Source of the DNA: Ktedonobacter sp. SOSP1-85
GTDB lineage: Bacteria; Chloroflexota; Ktedonobacteria; Ktedonobacterales; Ktedonobacteraceae
Direction of reading: 5' to 3'
DNA: 64,000 nucleotides
NCBI RefSeq assembly: GCF_016587415.1
Contig: NZ_BNJI01000003.1
Span: 1,302,001 to 1,366,000, forward strand
Within the stretch, counting starts at the first letter, position 1. Every line of letters starts with the position of its first letter. This document shows positions 42,986 to 52,212 of this stretch, piece by piece. The notes under the pieces were generated by a model, which searched no databases, was not told the origin of the DNA, and was given only the letters and a program-made list of their open reading frames with translations. Both the position numbers and the translations under genes were made by a program.

Positions 42986-44995
42986 TTAGACATTTTTTTG
43001 TGTAATGGACGGACAAATAGATGGATATATATTTAGATTGCTGAAGACGATCTCGGTTGGCGAATTCTCGGCAAGGGCAGCGAGAGCGATGGGAGATGAT
43101 GAGGTATAAGAATTCTCGTCATCTGAGGTTTGCCCTAGGAATGTCGTATTGACATAAAATTTAAAGTGATGTCCACATGTGATGACCGCAAGCGTGTTTT
43201 TCCCGCCCATCTTAATAGCCGAAGAAGGTGTCCAGTCGATTAAGGCGTTTGCCTGCCAATTGACGCTTGAGATCTTATACTCGCCAGCGCTGCTGATCTC
43301 GAAGAGGTAACCGCCATACACCCCTCCGTTATCTTGAAAGCGAACAAAGATACCTCCGCTATGCCCCTGGACGATTCGCATATCGACGGAAATTGTTGGA
43401 TTGGTAGAGGAAGTCCCGGAAGCCACGCACGCATGCTGGTTGTGTTTGTCGAACTGTTTGACATGGTATCCATCTCCTTGAAACTGGCACCAGTTGTCCT
43501 GAACCCAGCCCTTGCTGCTGGTGCTGTCCCTGTTCGGCTCATTCAACACATCGCTATACTCGGGAGTACCTTTCGTGGCATCGGTGAGGGTAATGTGAGC
43601 AACGGCGGTTGCCTGGGCTTGCGCCAATGCTGTCGCTGTAGGCGCGACAAAGGCGGTGGCTGTTTGCTGGGCCCCCTCAGTGGCTGTTTGCTGAGCATCA
43701 CTGGTGCCTGTTTTGCTCGGTTTCGTGTGTGGCGTTGTGGCTGGAGACTGTGTCTCTGTGAGAGCCGTAATGATGGGGGCATCTGTGATACCTGAGTTCA
43801 TATGAAGTGAGGTAATGATGAGACTCGGAATGGAGCAGCAGAGAAAAGGTACGAGTACCAGCAGGGTGATGACGATGGCCCACAGTTTTCTTCGAGAAGT
43901 CGATTTGTTTGGTGGAGGAAGAGGAGTTCCTGGAATAGAGAGTGGCAAGGCCGGAGGCGGAGGTGGTGGCGTATGCACGGGCGTGAAAAGTGGGTACGGA
44001 GAAGCGAGCGTGTCAGTAGAGTGCAATGTCCGCGAAGATGCAAGCTGCTGATCCGCGATGGGAGAAGGTGCTGGCAGGAATGGGACAGAAGGGACCACTA
44101 TGGTCTGGGAAGAATGGGTGGCATCATCTGGACTAGCCCCTTCCAGCGCGCTTACAAAGTCAGAGACGCAACGGAAGCGCTGTTCCGGATCTTTCACAAG
44201 TGCTTTGAGGATGGCATCGTCGATGTATGTGGGCAAGGAAGGTTTGAGAGTGCTGAGAGAAGCTGGTTGATGATGGAAATGCTGGCTCATTAGATCGAGT
44301 GGATTGCTCGCGTTAGGAAAAGGCATCTGTCCTGTGAGGAGATAATAGGACATCACCGCAAGCGCGTATTGGTCGGAAGCGTAGGTCGCATGCTGGGTCC
44401 ATTGTTCTGGAGGCATATAGGCAGGCGTCCCACGTACGACCGCTCCGGCAGTTGTTGTGGCATTCATGATCGTTGCCGTTCCGAAGTCAGTGAGCAAGAG
44501 ATGAGGGTGACTCGCGGAACCTTGCTCTGAGAGCAGAAAATTCTGGGGTTTGATATCACGATGAACAATTTGATGGTCATGTGCATATTGTAGTGCGTCT
44601 GCGGCTTGACGCAGGAGGAGAAGGGTTTCGGATACAGGAAGCGGGAGAGGGTGCGACCTTCTTAATAACCATTGTTCGAGCGAACCTTGCGAGCAGAAGG
44701 GCATCACCATGTAGGAGATTCTCGTCCCCTGAATGTCTTGCTCATTATATTCATACAGAGGGAGAATGTGGGGATGACTGAGACGAGAAATAGCCTGGGC
44801 TTCATGTTGGAAAAGATGCAGCATTGTTTGCAGATTATGCGTGTCTGTGGTGGTAAGAAGGTCCATACGTAGTAATTTGATGGCTATCTGGCGGGAGAGG
44901 TGCAGATCCTCTGCAAGATAGACTTCTCCCATACCACCACTCCCGATGTGTTGTGTGAGTCGATAGTGGCCGAGCTTAAGCCCCAAGAATTGCAT
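42986..44995 (-). CDS. membrane-anchored Ser/Thr protein kinase
   Basis: 669 residues from ATG 44995, with GGAG nine bases upstream; a frame to 45130 is possible. Residues about 8-265 are a complete Hanks-type kinase: G-S-G-G-M-G-E-V loop, A-I-K, catalytic HRDIKPQNFLL, L-T-D-F-G-T-A, and PPEQ. A Pro-rich juxtamembrane stretch, one transmembrane helix (LWAIVITLLVLVPFLC) and an Ala/Thr/Gln linker follow. An extracellular beta-sandwich of about 190 residues (WCQFQGDGYHVKQF, then GGIFVRFQDNGGVYGGYLF) resembles a concanavalin/LamG-like sensor. It probably reads an outside polymer or surface signal. It has no cognate phosphatase next to it; the PP2C at 13605 is a candidate. Confidence 0.9.
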   Translation of the reverse strand: MQFLGLKLGHYRLTQHIGSGGMGEVYLAEDLHLSRQIAIKLLRMDLLTTTDTHNLQTMLHLFQHEAQAISRLSHPHILPLYEYNEQDIQGTRISYMVMPFCSQGSLEQWLLRRSHPLPLPVSETLLLLRQAADALQYAHDHQIVHRDIKPQNFLLSEQGSASHPHLLLTDFGTATIMNATTTAGAVVRGTPAYMPPEQWTQHATYASDQYALAVMSYYLLTGQMPFPNASNPLDLMSQHFHHQPASLSTLKPSLPTYIDDAILKALVKDPEQRFRCVSDFVSALEGASPDDATHSSQTIVVPSVPFLPAPSPIADQQLASSRTLHSTDTLASPYPLFTPVHTPPPPPPALPLSIPGTPLPPPNKSTSRRKLWAIVITLLVLVPFLCCSIPSLIITSLHMNSGITDAPIITALTETQSPATTPHTKPSKTGTSDAQQTATEGAQQTATAFVAPTATALAQAQATAVAHITLTDATKGTPEYSDVLNEPNRDSTSSKGWVQDNWCQFQGDGYHVKQFDKHNQHACVASGTSSTNPTISVDMRIVQGHSGGIFVRFQDNGGVYGGYLFEISSAGEYKISSVNWQANALIDWTPSSAIKMGGKNTLAVITCGHHFKFYVNTTFLGQTSDDENSYTSSSPIALAALAENSPTEIVFSNLNIYPSICPSITQKNV

Positions 44996-45340
44996 ACTGT
45001 CGCACTCCATACTTCTAAGAGAAAACACTGAAAGAGCGTAGTAATATGGTATCCTTTCCTCTCGAAACGAGAGCAAACCTTGCCCCGACTTTGGTAAAGA
45101 TGCCATGTCGTACCCGTGGCGAAAAAACAACCAGTTCGTGGCCTGCGAGAGCGTTTCACATGCGCCAATCAGGTGAAAATAGGGCTGGTTTTATTGCCAC
45201 CATTTCTACACACGGTTATGACAAAGGCTCTGGCGAGGTTCGATGAGGGTTTGTCGCAAGTTCATTGGTTGATGGCGGAGAGTATAAGGCAGGGAAGCAA
45301 GCGAGGACAAGGGTCATATGACCTATAGTACGTACACGTC
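44996..45340 (+). other. gene-free upstream region of the kinase
   Basis: About 345 bp. It must hold the kinase promoter on the minus strand, but no clear consensus is seen. Confidence 0.35.
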
Positions 45341-45815
45341 TGTTTCACGTATTTCAGCTTAAGCGCTACTCGTGACGCCCAGGCTGCGAAGCGCTTTTTC
45401 GCGAAAGCGCTCGGAGCCTCCCATGCAGTGACTCCTTGTGTCATCACCTTTGACAAAAACGCGGCGTAGCCCAAAGCTCTCAAGGAACTTAAGGCAGAAG
45501 GAAGCATCCCCCAGGCGTGCGAACTTCGGCAGAGCAAATACCTCAACAACCTGATTGAACAAGACCACCGTTTTCTCAAACGACTGGTCAAACCAGGAAT
45601 GGGTTTCTTTTCGTTCGAGACGGCCTGGCGAACCTTGCAGGGATATGAGACCATACACATGATAAGGAAAGGACAGATGCAAGGTGTGAGCAAAGGGGAC
45701 AGTTTCTGCCAAGCAGCATTCATTGCAGAACTGTTCGACGTGGCTATCTAACCACAGCAACAGAACAGCGATGCTCTGTTCTTTGTATGTCTCTTCATGT
45801 TTTTGCAACACAGCC
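45341..45815 (+). pseudogene. IS6-family transposase remnant with right terminal repeat
   Basis: The frame from about 45341 reads LSATRDAQAAKRFF, VITFDKNAA, TAG stop, PKALKELKAE, KYLNNLIEQDHRFLKRL and GMGFFSFETAWRTLQGYE, the C-terminal half of an IS6/IS26-type DDE transposase. It ends at the TAA near 45752. At 45799-45815, GTTTTTGCAACACAGCC is the complement of an IS6-type terminal repeat (GGCTGTGTTGCAAAAAC). The N-terminus, left end and one sense codon (Tyr to stop) are lost. Confidence 0.88.
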
Positions 45816-45840
45816 TACCAGAGTGCCCCGTGACGGACGC

Positions 45841-46485
45841 CTATTTTAATCCTGCCTCTCTAGCGCGTATAACAGCTTGTGTGCGATCTGCTACTTGAAG
45901 CTTGCTGAAAATGTTGGAGACATGGTTGCGCACGGTTTTTTGGCTCAAGACTAAATGTCCCGCTATCTCTGCATTGTTGCATCCCCTGGCGATGAGCAGG
46001 AGGACCTCTCGTTCTCGCTCGGTCAATTCGGGAAAAGCTTGTGGAAGCGACATCGTGCTCAGGGTTGAGAAGTATTGCGTCAGGCGCTTTGCAATCGACG
46101 GGCTAAAGATGGCTTCTCCGCGACTCACAGCGGTAATGGCACGCAGGATCTCGTCCTGGTCCGCTCCTTTGAGCAGATAGCCACGCGCTCCTGCGCGCAT
46201 CGCCGCGAACACCGAGTCGTCGTCTTCAAACATCGTCAGGACAAGGATGCCGATATGCGGGCTGGTGTGCAGGATAGCGCGGGTCGCCTCGATGCCATTC
46301 TGCCCCGGCATGTGCAGGTCCATCAGAATCACATCTGGCTGGAGCGTTGCCGCTTGCACAATGGCCTCATCACCCGTAGAGACTTCTCCTACCACCTCTT
46401 TCTCTGGGACAGAAGCGAGCAGTGTTTGCAGACCATCGCGGAAAAGAGGATGGTCGTCAGCGATAAGCACACGAATGGATTCCAT
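45841..46485 (-). CDS. NarL/FixJ-family response regulator
   Basis: 214 residues. The receiver domain has the acidic pair in VLIADDHPLFRDGL and the phosphoacceptor Asp in VILMDLHMPG near residue 56. The LuxR-type HTH is in LTEREREVLLLIARGCNNAE and VRNHVSNIFSKLQVADRTQA. Its ATG is six bases after the stop codon of the sensor kinase gene, so they form a cognate operon. Confidence 0.94.
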   Translation of the reverse strand: MESIRVLIADDHPLFRDGLQTLLASVPEKEVVGEVSTGDEAIVQAATLQPDVILMDLHMPGQNGIEATRAILHTSPHIGILVLTMFEDDDSVFAAMRAGARGYLLKGADQDEILRAITAVSRGEAIFSPSIAKRLTQYFSTLSTMSLPQAFPELTEREREVLLLIARGCNNAEIAGHLVLSQKTVRNHVSNIFSKLQVADRTQAVIRAREAGLK

Positions 46486-46491
46486 GATGTA

Positions 46492-48732
46492 TTACTCCTT
46501 TGGTAATGGGAACTGTACCAGAATGTGGGTTCCCGCTGCTCTGCCCGATTCGATGTGGCAGGTTCCCCCCAATTCGGCAGCTCGTTCGCGCATCGAGGAG
46601 ATTCCCACCCCTGCCTGATACTCGGTTGGCAAGCCCTTCCCATCATCACCCACCTCTATCGTTAGCCGTTCCACCACCTGAAGACGAACATGGCAGGTGC
46701 GCGCTTGTGAATGGCGGACGACATTCGTTACTGCTTCAAGCACAATCCGATAGGTTGCCACCTCGACGGCTGCGGGAAGCGTGGGCAGAGCGGATGGAGC
46801 CCCGATCACCATTTGGATACCGCCCGCCTGACACAACGTTCCGATCTGCTCACGGAGCGCGGAAACCAGTCCAAGTTCATCCAGCGCGGGAGGGCGTAGA
46901 TCATAGACGAGGCGGCGAATGTCAGCAATCGTTGCCTGTGTTTGCGCTTTCAACTCACACAGCAATGGGTCCAGAGCAGGGGGATTGTGCGTGAGCAGGT
47001 TGCGCGCAGCATCCAGTTTGAGCGTCATGCTCGCGAGCGTCGGACCAAGTCCATCGTGCAGATTGCGGCGCAACCGGCGGCGTTCCTCTTCTCTGGTTGT
47101 CACCAGATGCTCGCGGGAGCGTTGCAAGTCGGCAAAGAGACGCACGGCATGAGCTGCCACGCTCACTTGCGAGGCAATAGCTGCAAGCAATTTCCGTTCG
47201 GCAGTGCTGAAGGTCTCATTGGTATCCCGCGGAGAGAGGATCAACTGCCCAACCGGCTCGCCATAATAGACAAGCGACAACGTATGCAAATCGCCTTGTG
47301 CGATGCCATGGGAGGCGGCGAGAGCAAACGTCTCCCCATGCTTCAAGTTGATTGCCACATATGGGAACTTGAGAGCCTCCGCAACCGTCTGGACAACCGT
47401 AGGCAGCACCTCCTCGGGGATCAACGTCGCCTCAAGACGAGCACCAAGACGCGCGAGCACCGCATAGGGATCATCACGCTCGCCATAGGTCAGGCGATTG
47501 ACGATGCGCTGCAGACGAGCATGCAGTGGTTGAAATGACATGGCGACAAGGCCCGTCGCCAGCAATGAGGGAAGAAAAGCGCTCTCAGGATGAAAGAGCA
47601 TGCTCGCCAGGCTGACGATCAGCACATACAAACCGACAACGCTCACCGTGAGGGCACCATAGACCAGTGTTCGGTTGATGATGATGGTAATATCGAAGAG
47701 GCGATGGCGCAAGATAGCGATAGCCAGCGCAAAGGGATAGGGTAAAACAAGCAAGCCAAGCACATTGCTACTGATGATCGGATATCCAAGTAGATTGGGC
47801 AGTTGCCAGAGAAAGAGACCGCCGCCTGCTGAGAGCAGGGCAGCATACATCACCCAGCGAATTTTCTGACGCTCGGCGGCGCTCTGTGCTGTCTTGTATG
47901 ACCAGAGGATGAGCATGATCGACAGGACGGCAGAGATTGGTGGAAAGATGCTCTCTGCCAGACTCCAGCGCCCAATCCAATCCAGTGTGCTTGAAGCCAG
48001 GGGCAACACACCGAGCAGCGAGATGAGCGTGCCTACGTAGGGGAGGATATAGAGCAGTGGAATGACAATGCGCCATTTGACGATAATGGCATGTGGTCGA
48101 GGAAAGATCAGAGCAAAGTGTAGAAGAGCGATCCAGAATAGCAGATAGATCCCTATGGTTGTGGCTTTGAACAGCCAGAAACCGATCCCATTAACCAGAT
48201 CCCCGACTTGCAAACCGAATGACCAGGCCGTGGCTCCTACCATGCTCGATGCGGCGAGGAATTGCACTCTGGCGGCAGGCTCACCCGGGCGCAGCAGCAA
48301 GACAAACGCCGCCACCAGGAAAAAGACCAGGGCATAGAGAATGGTGCTCCACTCTTGCAACACAATGGTACTCAAGGGATATGGTCCAAGCGTCACAGGC
48401 ACATACCTTGCGTGCCCATTGCGGAGAACGGTGTAGGTGATCGTTTGACCAGCATGCCACTGTGGGCGTGCGACCCTAAACTCGAAAAGTCCCTGCGCCC
48501 AGGCTTCCATGCTTTTCCCCTCGACGGCAACAACGATATCTCCCTGGCGTAATCCACCGGGCTGCAAGGGGGTAACGACCACTCCATCGGGCCGCCAGAC
48601 GGATTGGCCCGGCGAGAGGCGCACGCCATCGGAGGGAGTGGTCATGTGGAGCAAGAGGAAACTGACTCCCAACAAGACAGCCCCAAAAGCGATGATGATG
48701 ACGGCGAGATTGGCACGTCCTGATTGTGTCAT
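46492..48732 (-). CDS. sensor histidine kinase, NarX/DesK-type, with PDZ-like and GAF domains
   Basis: 746 residues. A first hydrophobic helix is followed by a PDZ-like segment (PGGLRQGDIVVAVEGKSMEA, near 50-115), about seven further membrane helices, a GAF domain near 415-545, a HisKA_3 dimerisation helix with phosphoacceptor His (RRRLRRNLHDGLGPTLASM) and a HATPase domain (VRHSQARTCHVRLQV, GDDGKGLPTEYQAGVGISSM). It pairs with the response regulator six bases downstream. A PDZ-like domain at the outer face of a NarX-like kinase is unusual. Signal unknown. Confidence 0.92.
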   Translation of the reverse strand: MTQSGRANLAVIIIAFGAVLLGVSFLLLHMTTPSDGVRLSPGQSVWRPDGVVVTPLQPGGLRQGDIVVAVEGKSMEAWAQGLFEFRVARPQWHAGQTITYTVLRNGHARYVPVTLGPYPLSTIVLQEWSTILYALVFFLVAAFVLLLRPGEPAARVQFLAASSMVGATAWSFGLQVGDLVNGIGFWLFKATTIGIYLLFWIALLHFALIFPRPHAIIVKWRIVIPLLYILPYVGTLISLLGVLPLASSTLDWIGRWSLAESIFPPISAVLSIMLILWSYKTAQSAAERQKIRWVMYAALLSAGGGLFLWQLPNLLGYPIISSNVLGLLVLPYPFALAIAILRHRLFDITIIINRTLVYGALTVSVVGLYVLIVSLASMLFHPESAFLPSLLATGLVAMSFQPLHARLQRIVNRLTYGERDDPYAVLARLGARLEATLIPEEVLPTVVQTVAEALKFPYVAINLKHGETFALAASHGIAQGDLHTLSLVYYGEPVGQLILSPRDTNETFSTAERKLLAAIASQVSVAAHAVRLFADLQRSREHLVTTREEERRRLRRNLHDGLGPTLASMTLKLDAARNLLTHNPPALDPLLCELKAQTQATIADIRRLVYDLRPPALDELGLVSALREQIGTLCQAGGIQMVIGAPSALPTLPAAVEVATYRIVLEAVTNVVRHSQARTCHVRLQVVERLTIEVGDDGKGLPTEYQAGVGISSMRERAAELGGTCHIESGRAAGTHILVQFPLPKE

Positions 48733-48999
48733 ACTCTCACGCCTCCCACGGATTGAAAGGGAGTTGCTGCTCTCTCAGCACATTGTACCACTCTCTCTTC
48801 CTGATGTGGTAAAAAGTGTGAAGCGCGAGCCGATTTTGAGGCACCAGGTGAGCAGAAGTGATCCATCACCTGAGAGCATGGGCCAGAGATGCGGTTGCGA
48901 GCATTCGACGGGTGGGAATTCACGAGGGCTTGAACAGGAATGCTTTGCAGCCCTGTCGACAACCCGTTCTTCCGCCTCAGCTGATGGACATGCATGCTT

Positions 49000-49731
49000 T
49001 TACCATGATAGAGTCCCTTCGTTTCCAAGCTTTGGTGGAGTAACGATCAGCTTCTCCCTAGATCTCTCCCGTATTGGTACCTGATAACGTCGCAGCAGCA
49101 GGAGCACGCCTATCACTATCGGGAGCAGGTAATGGACAAATGGGGGCATATCACCAAGGAACGCAAAAAGCGCTCCCCCGGCAAGTGTATATACCATGAT
49201 GACCCACCCCAACCAGTGAGGAAGGATGCGTGTCGAGACAATCGCCATTCCATACATGAACGCGGCAAAAAAGGTCAGCGCCGTGTATACCTGAAAGATG
49301 GCAGTGTCCCAGAGGCTCAATTGCAGGTAGAGCGCCGGGATGACATGCGTTTTGACGGTTTCCTGAGCCGCCCAATACTCTATGCTCCGCCTGAAGGTCA
49401 TATCCATGAGAATGAATCCCGTAGCGAGCGCTAGCGCAATCAAGCCCGATGACGAGAACGTCCGATTGCCTGCCTCTCGCAAGATCGATGTGAGGCGCGC
49501 GAACCCTAGTAACGTCACCACAACGGCAATGCAAAACAGGAGCAGACCCCATTGCCAGCTAGACCATCGATGAAAGACAGCCATCAATGCTTCTCGCAAG
49601 GGCAAGTCATACATGTAGGTTCCCTTCTCATCGGTGGGGGAGAGCCCTGCGGCCGTCAAAAACAAGATGCAACCGAGAATGAGCGTTATCCCTGTGAAAC
49701 GGCGTTCAGTCCAAAATGTGCGGCCAAACAT
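49000..49731 (-). CDS. DUF4386-like multi-pass membrane protein
   Basis: 243 residues with about seven membrane segments (FTGITLILGCILFLTAAGL, QWGLLLFCIAVVVTLLGFA, LPHWLGWVIMVYTLAGGALF). The arrangement resembles DUF4386-like proteins, but I cannot confirm the family. The ATG has GAGAGGA upstream. It shares direction with the cupredoxin membrane protein upstream, 47 bp apart, so they may form one operon. Confidence 0.65.
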   Translation of the reverse strand: MFGRTFWTERRFTGITLILGCILFLTAAGLSPTDEKGTYMYDLPLREALMAVFHRWSSWQWGLLLFCIAVVVTLLGFARLTSILREAGNRTFSSSGLIALALATGFILMDMTFRRSIEYWAAQETVKTHVIPALYLQLSLWDTAIFQVYTALTFFAAFMYGMAIVSTRILPHWLGWVIMVYTLAGGALFAFLGDMPPFVHYLLPIVIGVLLLLRRYQVPIRERSREKLIVTPPKLGNEGTLSW

Positions 49732-49778
49732 AGTATCCTCTCTTCCAAGAAGTTAATCATGGATCTCTCATCTCTTCC

Positions 49779-50645
49779 TTACTGTACGACGATCGTCAGA
49801 TTCATCCCTGGATGTAGCGTGCAGTAGATGTGATAGATTCCTGCCGCCGGAAATGGTCCAATCGTCTTTGATTCACTCGTGATGTTGACATTGTGAAGCG
49901 CTGGAGCGCCTGACTCTCCTTGTGGATGGGCAGAACCACTTGCATCCCACGCTCCGTTTTGCAAAATATGGTCCACTGAACTATCATTGACAACCAGCAA
50001 ACTCTTCCCTTTGGGAACCAGAACAATATTTTGTGCAAAGGTCGTCGCCGTCATATGAACGACTGGCTGCCCATCCGGACTGGAACTCTCTATACTGGTC
50101 TGGGGAACGATGGTAACAAGCACTGAGAGCAGTATCATGCCGACGACGAGACCTGCAAATCCACTCAATGAGACGGTAGTAAAGCGTGGAAGGCGAGGTT
50201 CAGCCCCTTGCTTCCGATACCTGCCTATGATGGCGTAGACACAGGTTCCAAGCGAGACCAATCCAAAGGCGACGACGAGGAGAATGAGACTGAATTCATA
50301 GTTGGACTGACCAGGGTGTGTGAAGACATAGAGGTCATGTGGCTGAAAGATCGGGTCGTACAAGGTGAGCAGGGCCACAACTGCGCCCACATAGGGCGCA
50401 TAGCGCCAACGCGTAGCGAGAACGATAGCGGCAAGCAGGATCAGGGATGCTTCTATGACCATGGGAGGGATAAAGACTTTCGCCACGAGAAGGGCATAAA
50501 AAAACACTCCATAAGTCAGGAAGGCATACCCAAGGAATGTGGCGAGTGTGAGCTTGCCAAGCGACCCCCGGACGGGGCGAGCCGGATGGCGAATCTGGTC
50601 AGCAAGATCGGATTGTTCTCTCTGTTGCTGTTTGATCTCCTCCAT
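49779..50645 (-). CDS. membrane protein with extracellular cupredoxin domain
   Basis: 288 residues. Five or so membrane helices occupy residues about 30-190, followed by an outward-facing cupredoxin domain of about 95 residues. The copper ligands are visible: His in SVDHILQN, then Cys, His and Met in YCTLHPGMNL. The combination resembles copper proteins of respiratory or copper-handling systems. It shares ligand layout with the lipoprotein at 32268 but not its sequence. Confidence 0.82.
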   Translation of the reverse strand: MEEIKQQQREQSDLADQIRHPARPVRGSLGKLTLATFLGYAFLTYGVFFYALLVAKVFIPPMVIEASLILLAAIVLATRWRYAPYVGAVVALLTLYDPIFQPHDLYVFTHPGQSNYEFSLILLVVAFGLVSLGTCVYAIIGRYRKQGAEPRLPRFTTVSLSGFAGLVVGMILLSVLVTIVPQTSIESSSPDGQPVVHMTATTFAQNIVLVPKGKSLLVVNDSSVDHILQNGAWDASGSAHPQGESGAPALHNVNITSESKTIGPFPAAGIYHIYCTLHPGMNLTIVVQ

Positions 50646-50809
50646 ACGTGGTCAAACTCCTTTCTTTGATCATTCACTCCTGAACGGTTGTGACTACTTG
50701 TTGATTTCTATCTCTCTCCAGAGTAGCCGATTCGGAGTCCCGTTGAGATGGGAGCAGCGTCCCAAAGGTACCGGGAAAAATTGCCCCAACTCATCCAGGT
50801 ACAGAGTCC

Positions 50810-50944
50810 CAAGACGTTTGGGCTCGTGATCTGTGGCACTTGCGCAACCGGTTGTTGCGGGGTGTGCTGCTGCATACCCATTGCTTCTGGCTCAATCAGC
50901 AACAACAGGCTCCTTACCTTCAGTTTGAATTGTTAGTCGCTTAG
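50810..50944 (+). pseudogene. transposase C-terminal fragment
   Basis: The frame reads QDVWARDLWHLRNRLLRGVL, then HTHCFWLNQQQ and a terminal LQFELLVA before TAG. This looks like the tail of a DDE transposase (IS982- or IS4-like, family uncertain). The rest is missing. It abuts a separate IS6 remnant. The 50646-50809 stretch has no gene. Confidence 0.6.
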
Positions 50945-51193
50945 ACCAATTTGCACATCGCGTTAGTTAGGCCAGGAATGGGCTTCCGGTCCTTCGAAAC
51001 CGCATGGCGAACACTACAAGGATAGGAGATGATGCATATGATCAGGAACGGCCAGGTGCAGGGGGGATAGAGGAAATAGCTAGAGCCAAGCTGCGTTCAT
51101 CACGCAACTGTTCGAGAGAGCCATCTAAACTCAGCAGAAAGGCAGTAAAGGTTCTATTCCTTGGCTTCTTCTCCACGTTTTTGCAACACAGCC
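50945..51193 (+). pseudogene. IS6-family transposase remnant inserted in an ECF sigma gene
   Basis: LVRPGMGFRSFETAWRTLQG, then a stop, then MIRNGQVQGG and (shifted) SQAAFITQLFERAI match the C-terminal end of the IS6 remnant at 45341. The right terminal repeat GTTTTTGCAACACAGCC lies at 51177-51193 and abuts sigma-factor sequence, showing where the IS entered. Confidence 0.82.
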
Positions 51194-51599
51194 ACCTGGG
51201 CAATCTCCGCACAGCGCATGCCCTCGCCAAAGCGTACCTGCAAGACTTCGCGTTGTATCTCTGGCAGATTTCGCACATGCCTTTGTAGTTGCTGGTATTC
51301 CTCCTGGCGCAGAGTTGCCTGTTCAGGCTCACGTTCCTCGCGCTCATAAATACGCTCCTCGACATCAACAAGCGGTACCTGCGGAAAGCGTCGTGAGCGA
51401 CGATAGTGGTCAACGACCTTGTTACGGGCTATGGCCATAATCAATGGGCGTAACGAACGTTCATCCTGTCGTAAATCTGACCCTTTTTCAGAACAATAGT
51501 AAATACCTCCAGCAATATATCTTCCGCATCTTCACGCGAATCTAACTGCCTTAACAAATATGCCAACACAGCCGGAGCGTGCTTCTCGTAAAGATCCAT
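51194..51599 (-). pseudogene. ECF sigma factor disrupted by frameshift and IS6 insertion
   Basis: From ATG 51599 the frame reads DLYEKHAPAVLAYLLRQLDS and EDAEDILLEVFTIVL (region 2), then shifts; the continuation DERSLRPLIMAIARNKVVDH and REVLQVRFGEGMRCAEIAQV (region 4 start) is in another frame. It ends at the IS terminal repeat. Both defects make it non-functional. Confidence 0.82.
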
Positions 51600-52212
51600 T
51601 GGTTGCTCAGGGACCGGGCCGGGTTGTTGTATTGTTTACTCCACTATTCTTGAGATCTCATTAGTATATTCGCAGAAATGGGCAAAACAACGCGCAGTTT
51701 TATGAATGTGTGTCTACTTTCGCGCCTACGGCGCTCAAGGTAGGATGTGTGAGCGTGTGGCATTGGCGAATGCCAGTGCCACACGCTCACACATCCTACA
51801 TACAGGCGAGCTTGCGAGCCGAGGTGGAAGAGAAGATATGCGAGAAAAACTTAAAAATTGGCTTAAAAAATTGGCTTAAAAAATTGGTATATACATATTG
51901 ACATTAGTATGAGGATTGGGTACACTCATGTATAAGTTCACTTATATTTAGTGTTTTCCTGCTATCCGTGCCATTCAACGTATCATTCACCTTGCTCATT
52001 CTTCGGCTGCAAAAAAAGCCTTTTTGTAGTCTGGAGGGCTGCGCCCTAAAACTTGTATGAACGGTAGACCTGTCTACCGGATATGCGTAGGTAAGCTAGT
52101 CAGGAAGGTGTGATGGGTTGCATAGCTGGATCAAAGCGCAATTGAGATCGACTGACAGCGGTAATGTTTGCCCGCAAGGATTGCTGGCAATACCTAACGC
52201 AAGGAGTGACGC
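51600..52212 (+). other. gene-free upstream region of the chitinase gene
   Basis: About 610 bp. It holds the perfect hairpin element at 51722-51822 and an A/T-rich stretch near 51840-51910 with repeated AAAATTGGCTTAA words. No gene is seen. Confidence 0.5.
51722..51822. repeat. perfect 23-bp-arm hairpin element with conserved borders
   Basis: Arms 51740-51762 and 51777-51799 are exactly complementary. The left border GCGCCTACGGCGCTCA and right border GCTTGCGAGCCGAGGTGG match the borders of the 17839-17907 hairpin, though the stems are unrelated. Confidence 0.85.

Noticed and set aside
45359..45811. 150-residue minus-strand frame
   Set aside because: The plus strand carries a clear IS6 transposase remnant; the minus frame is its shadow.
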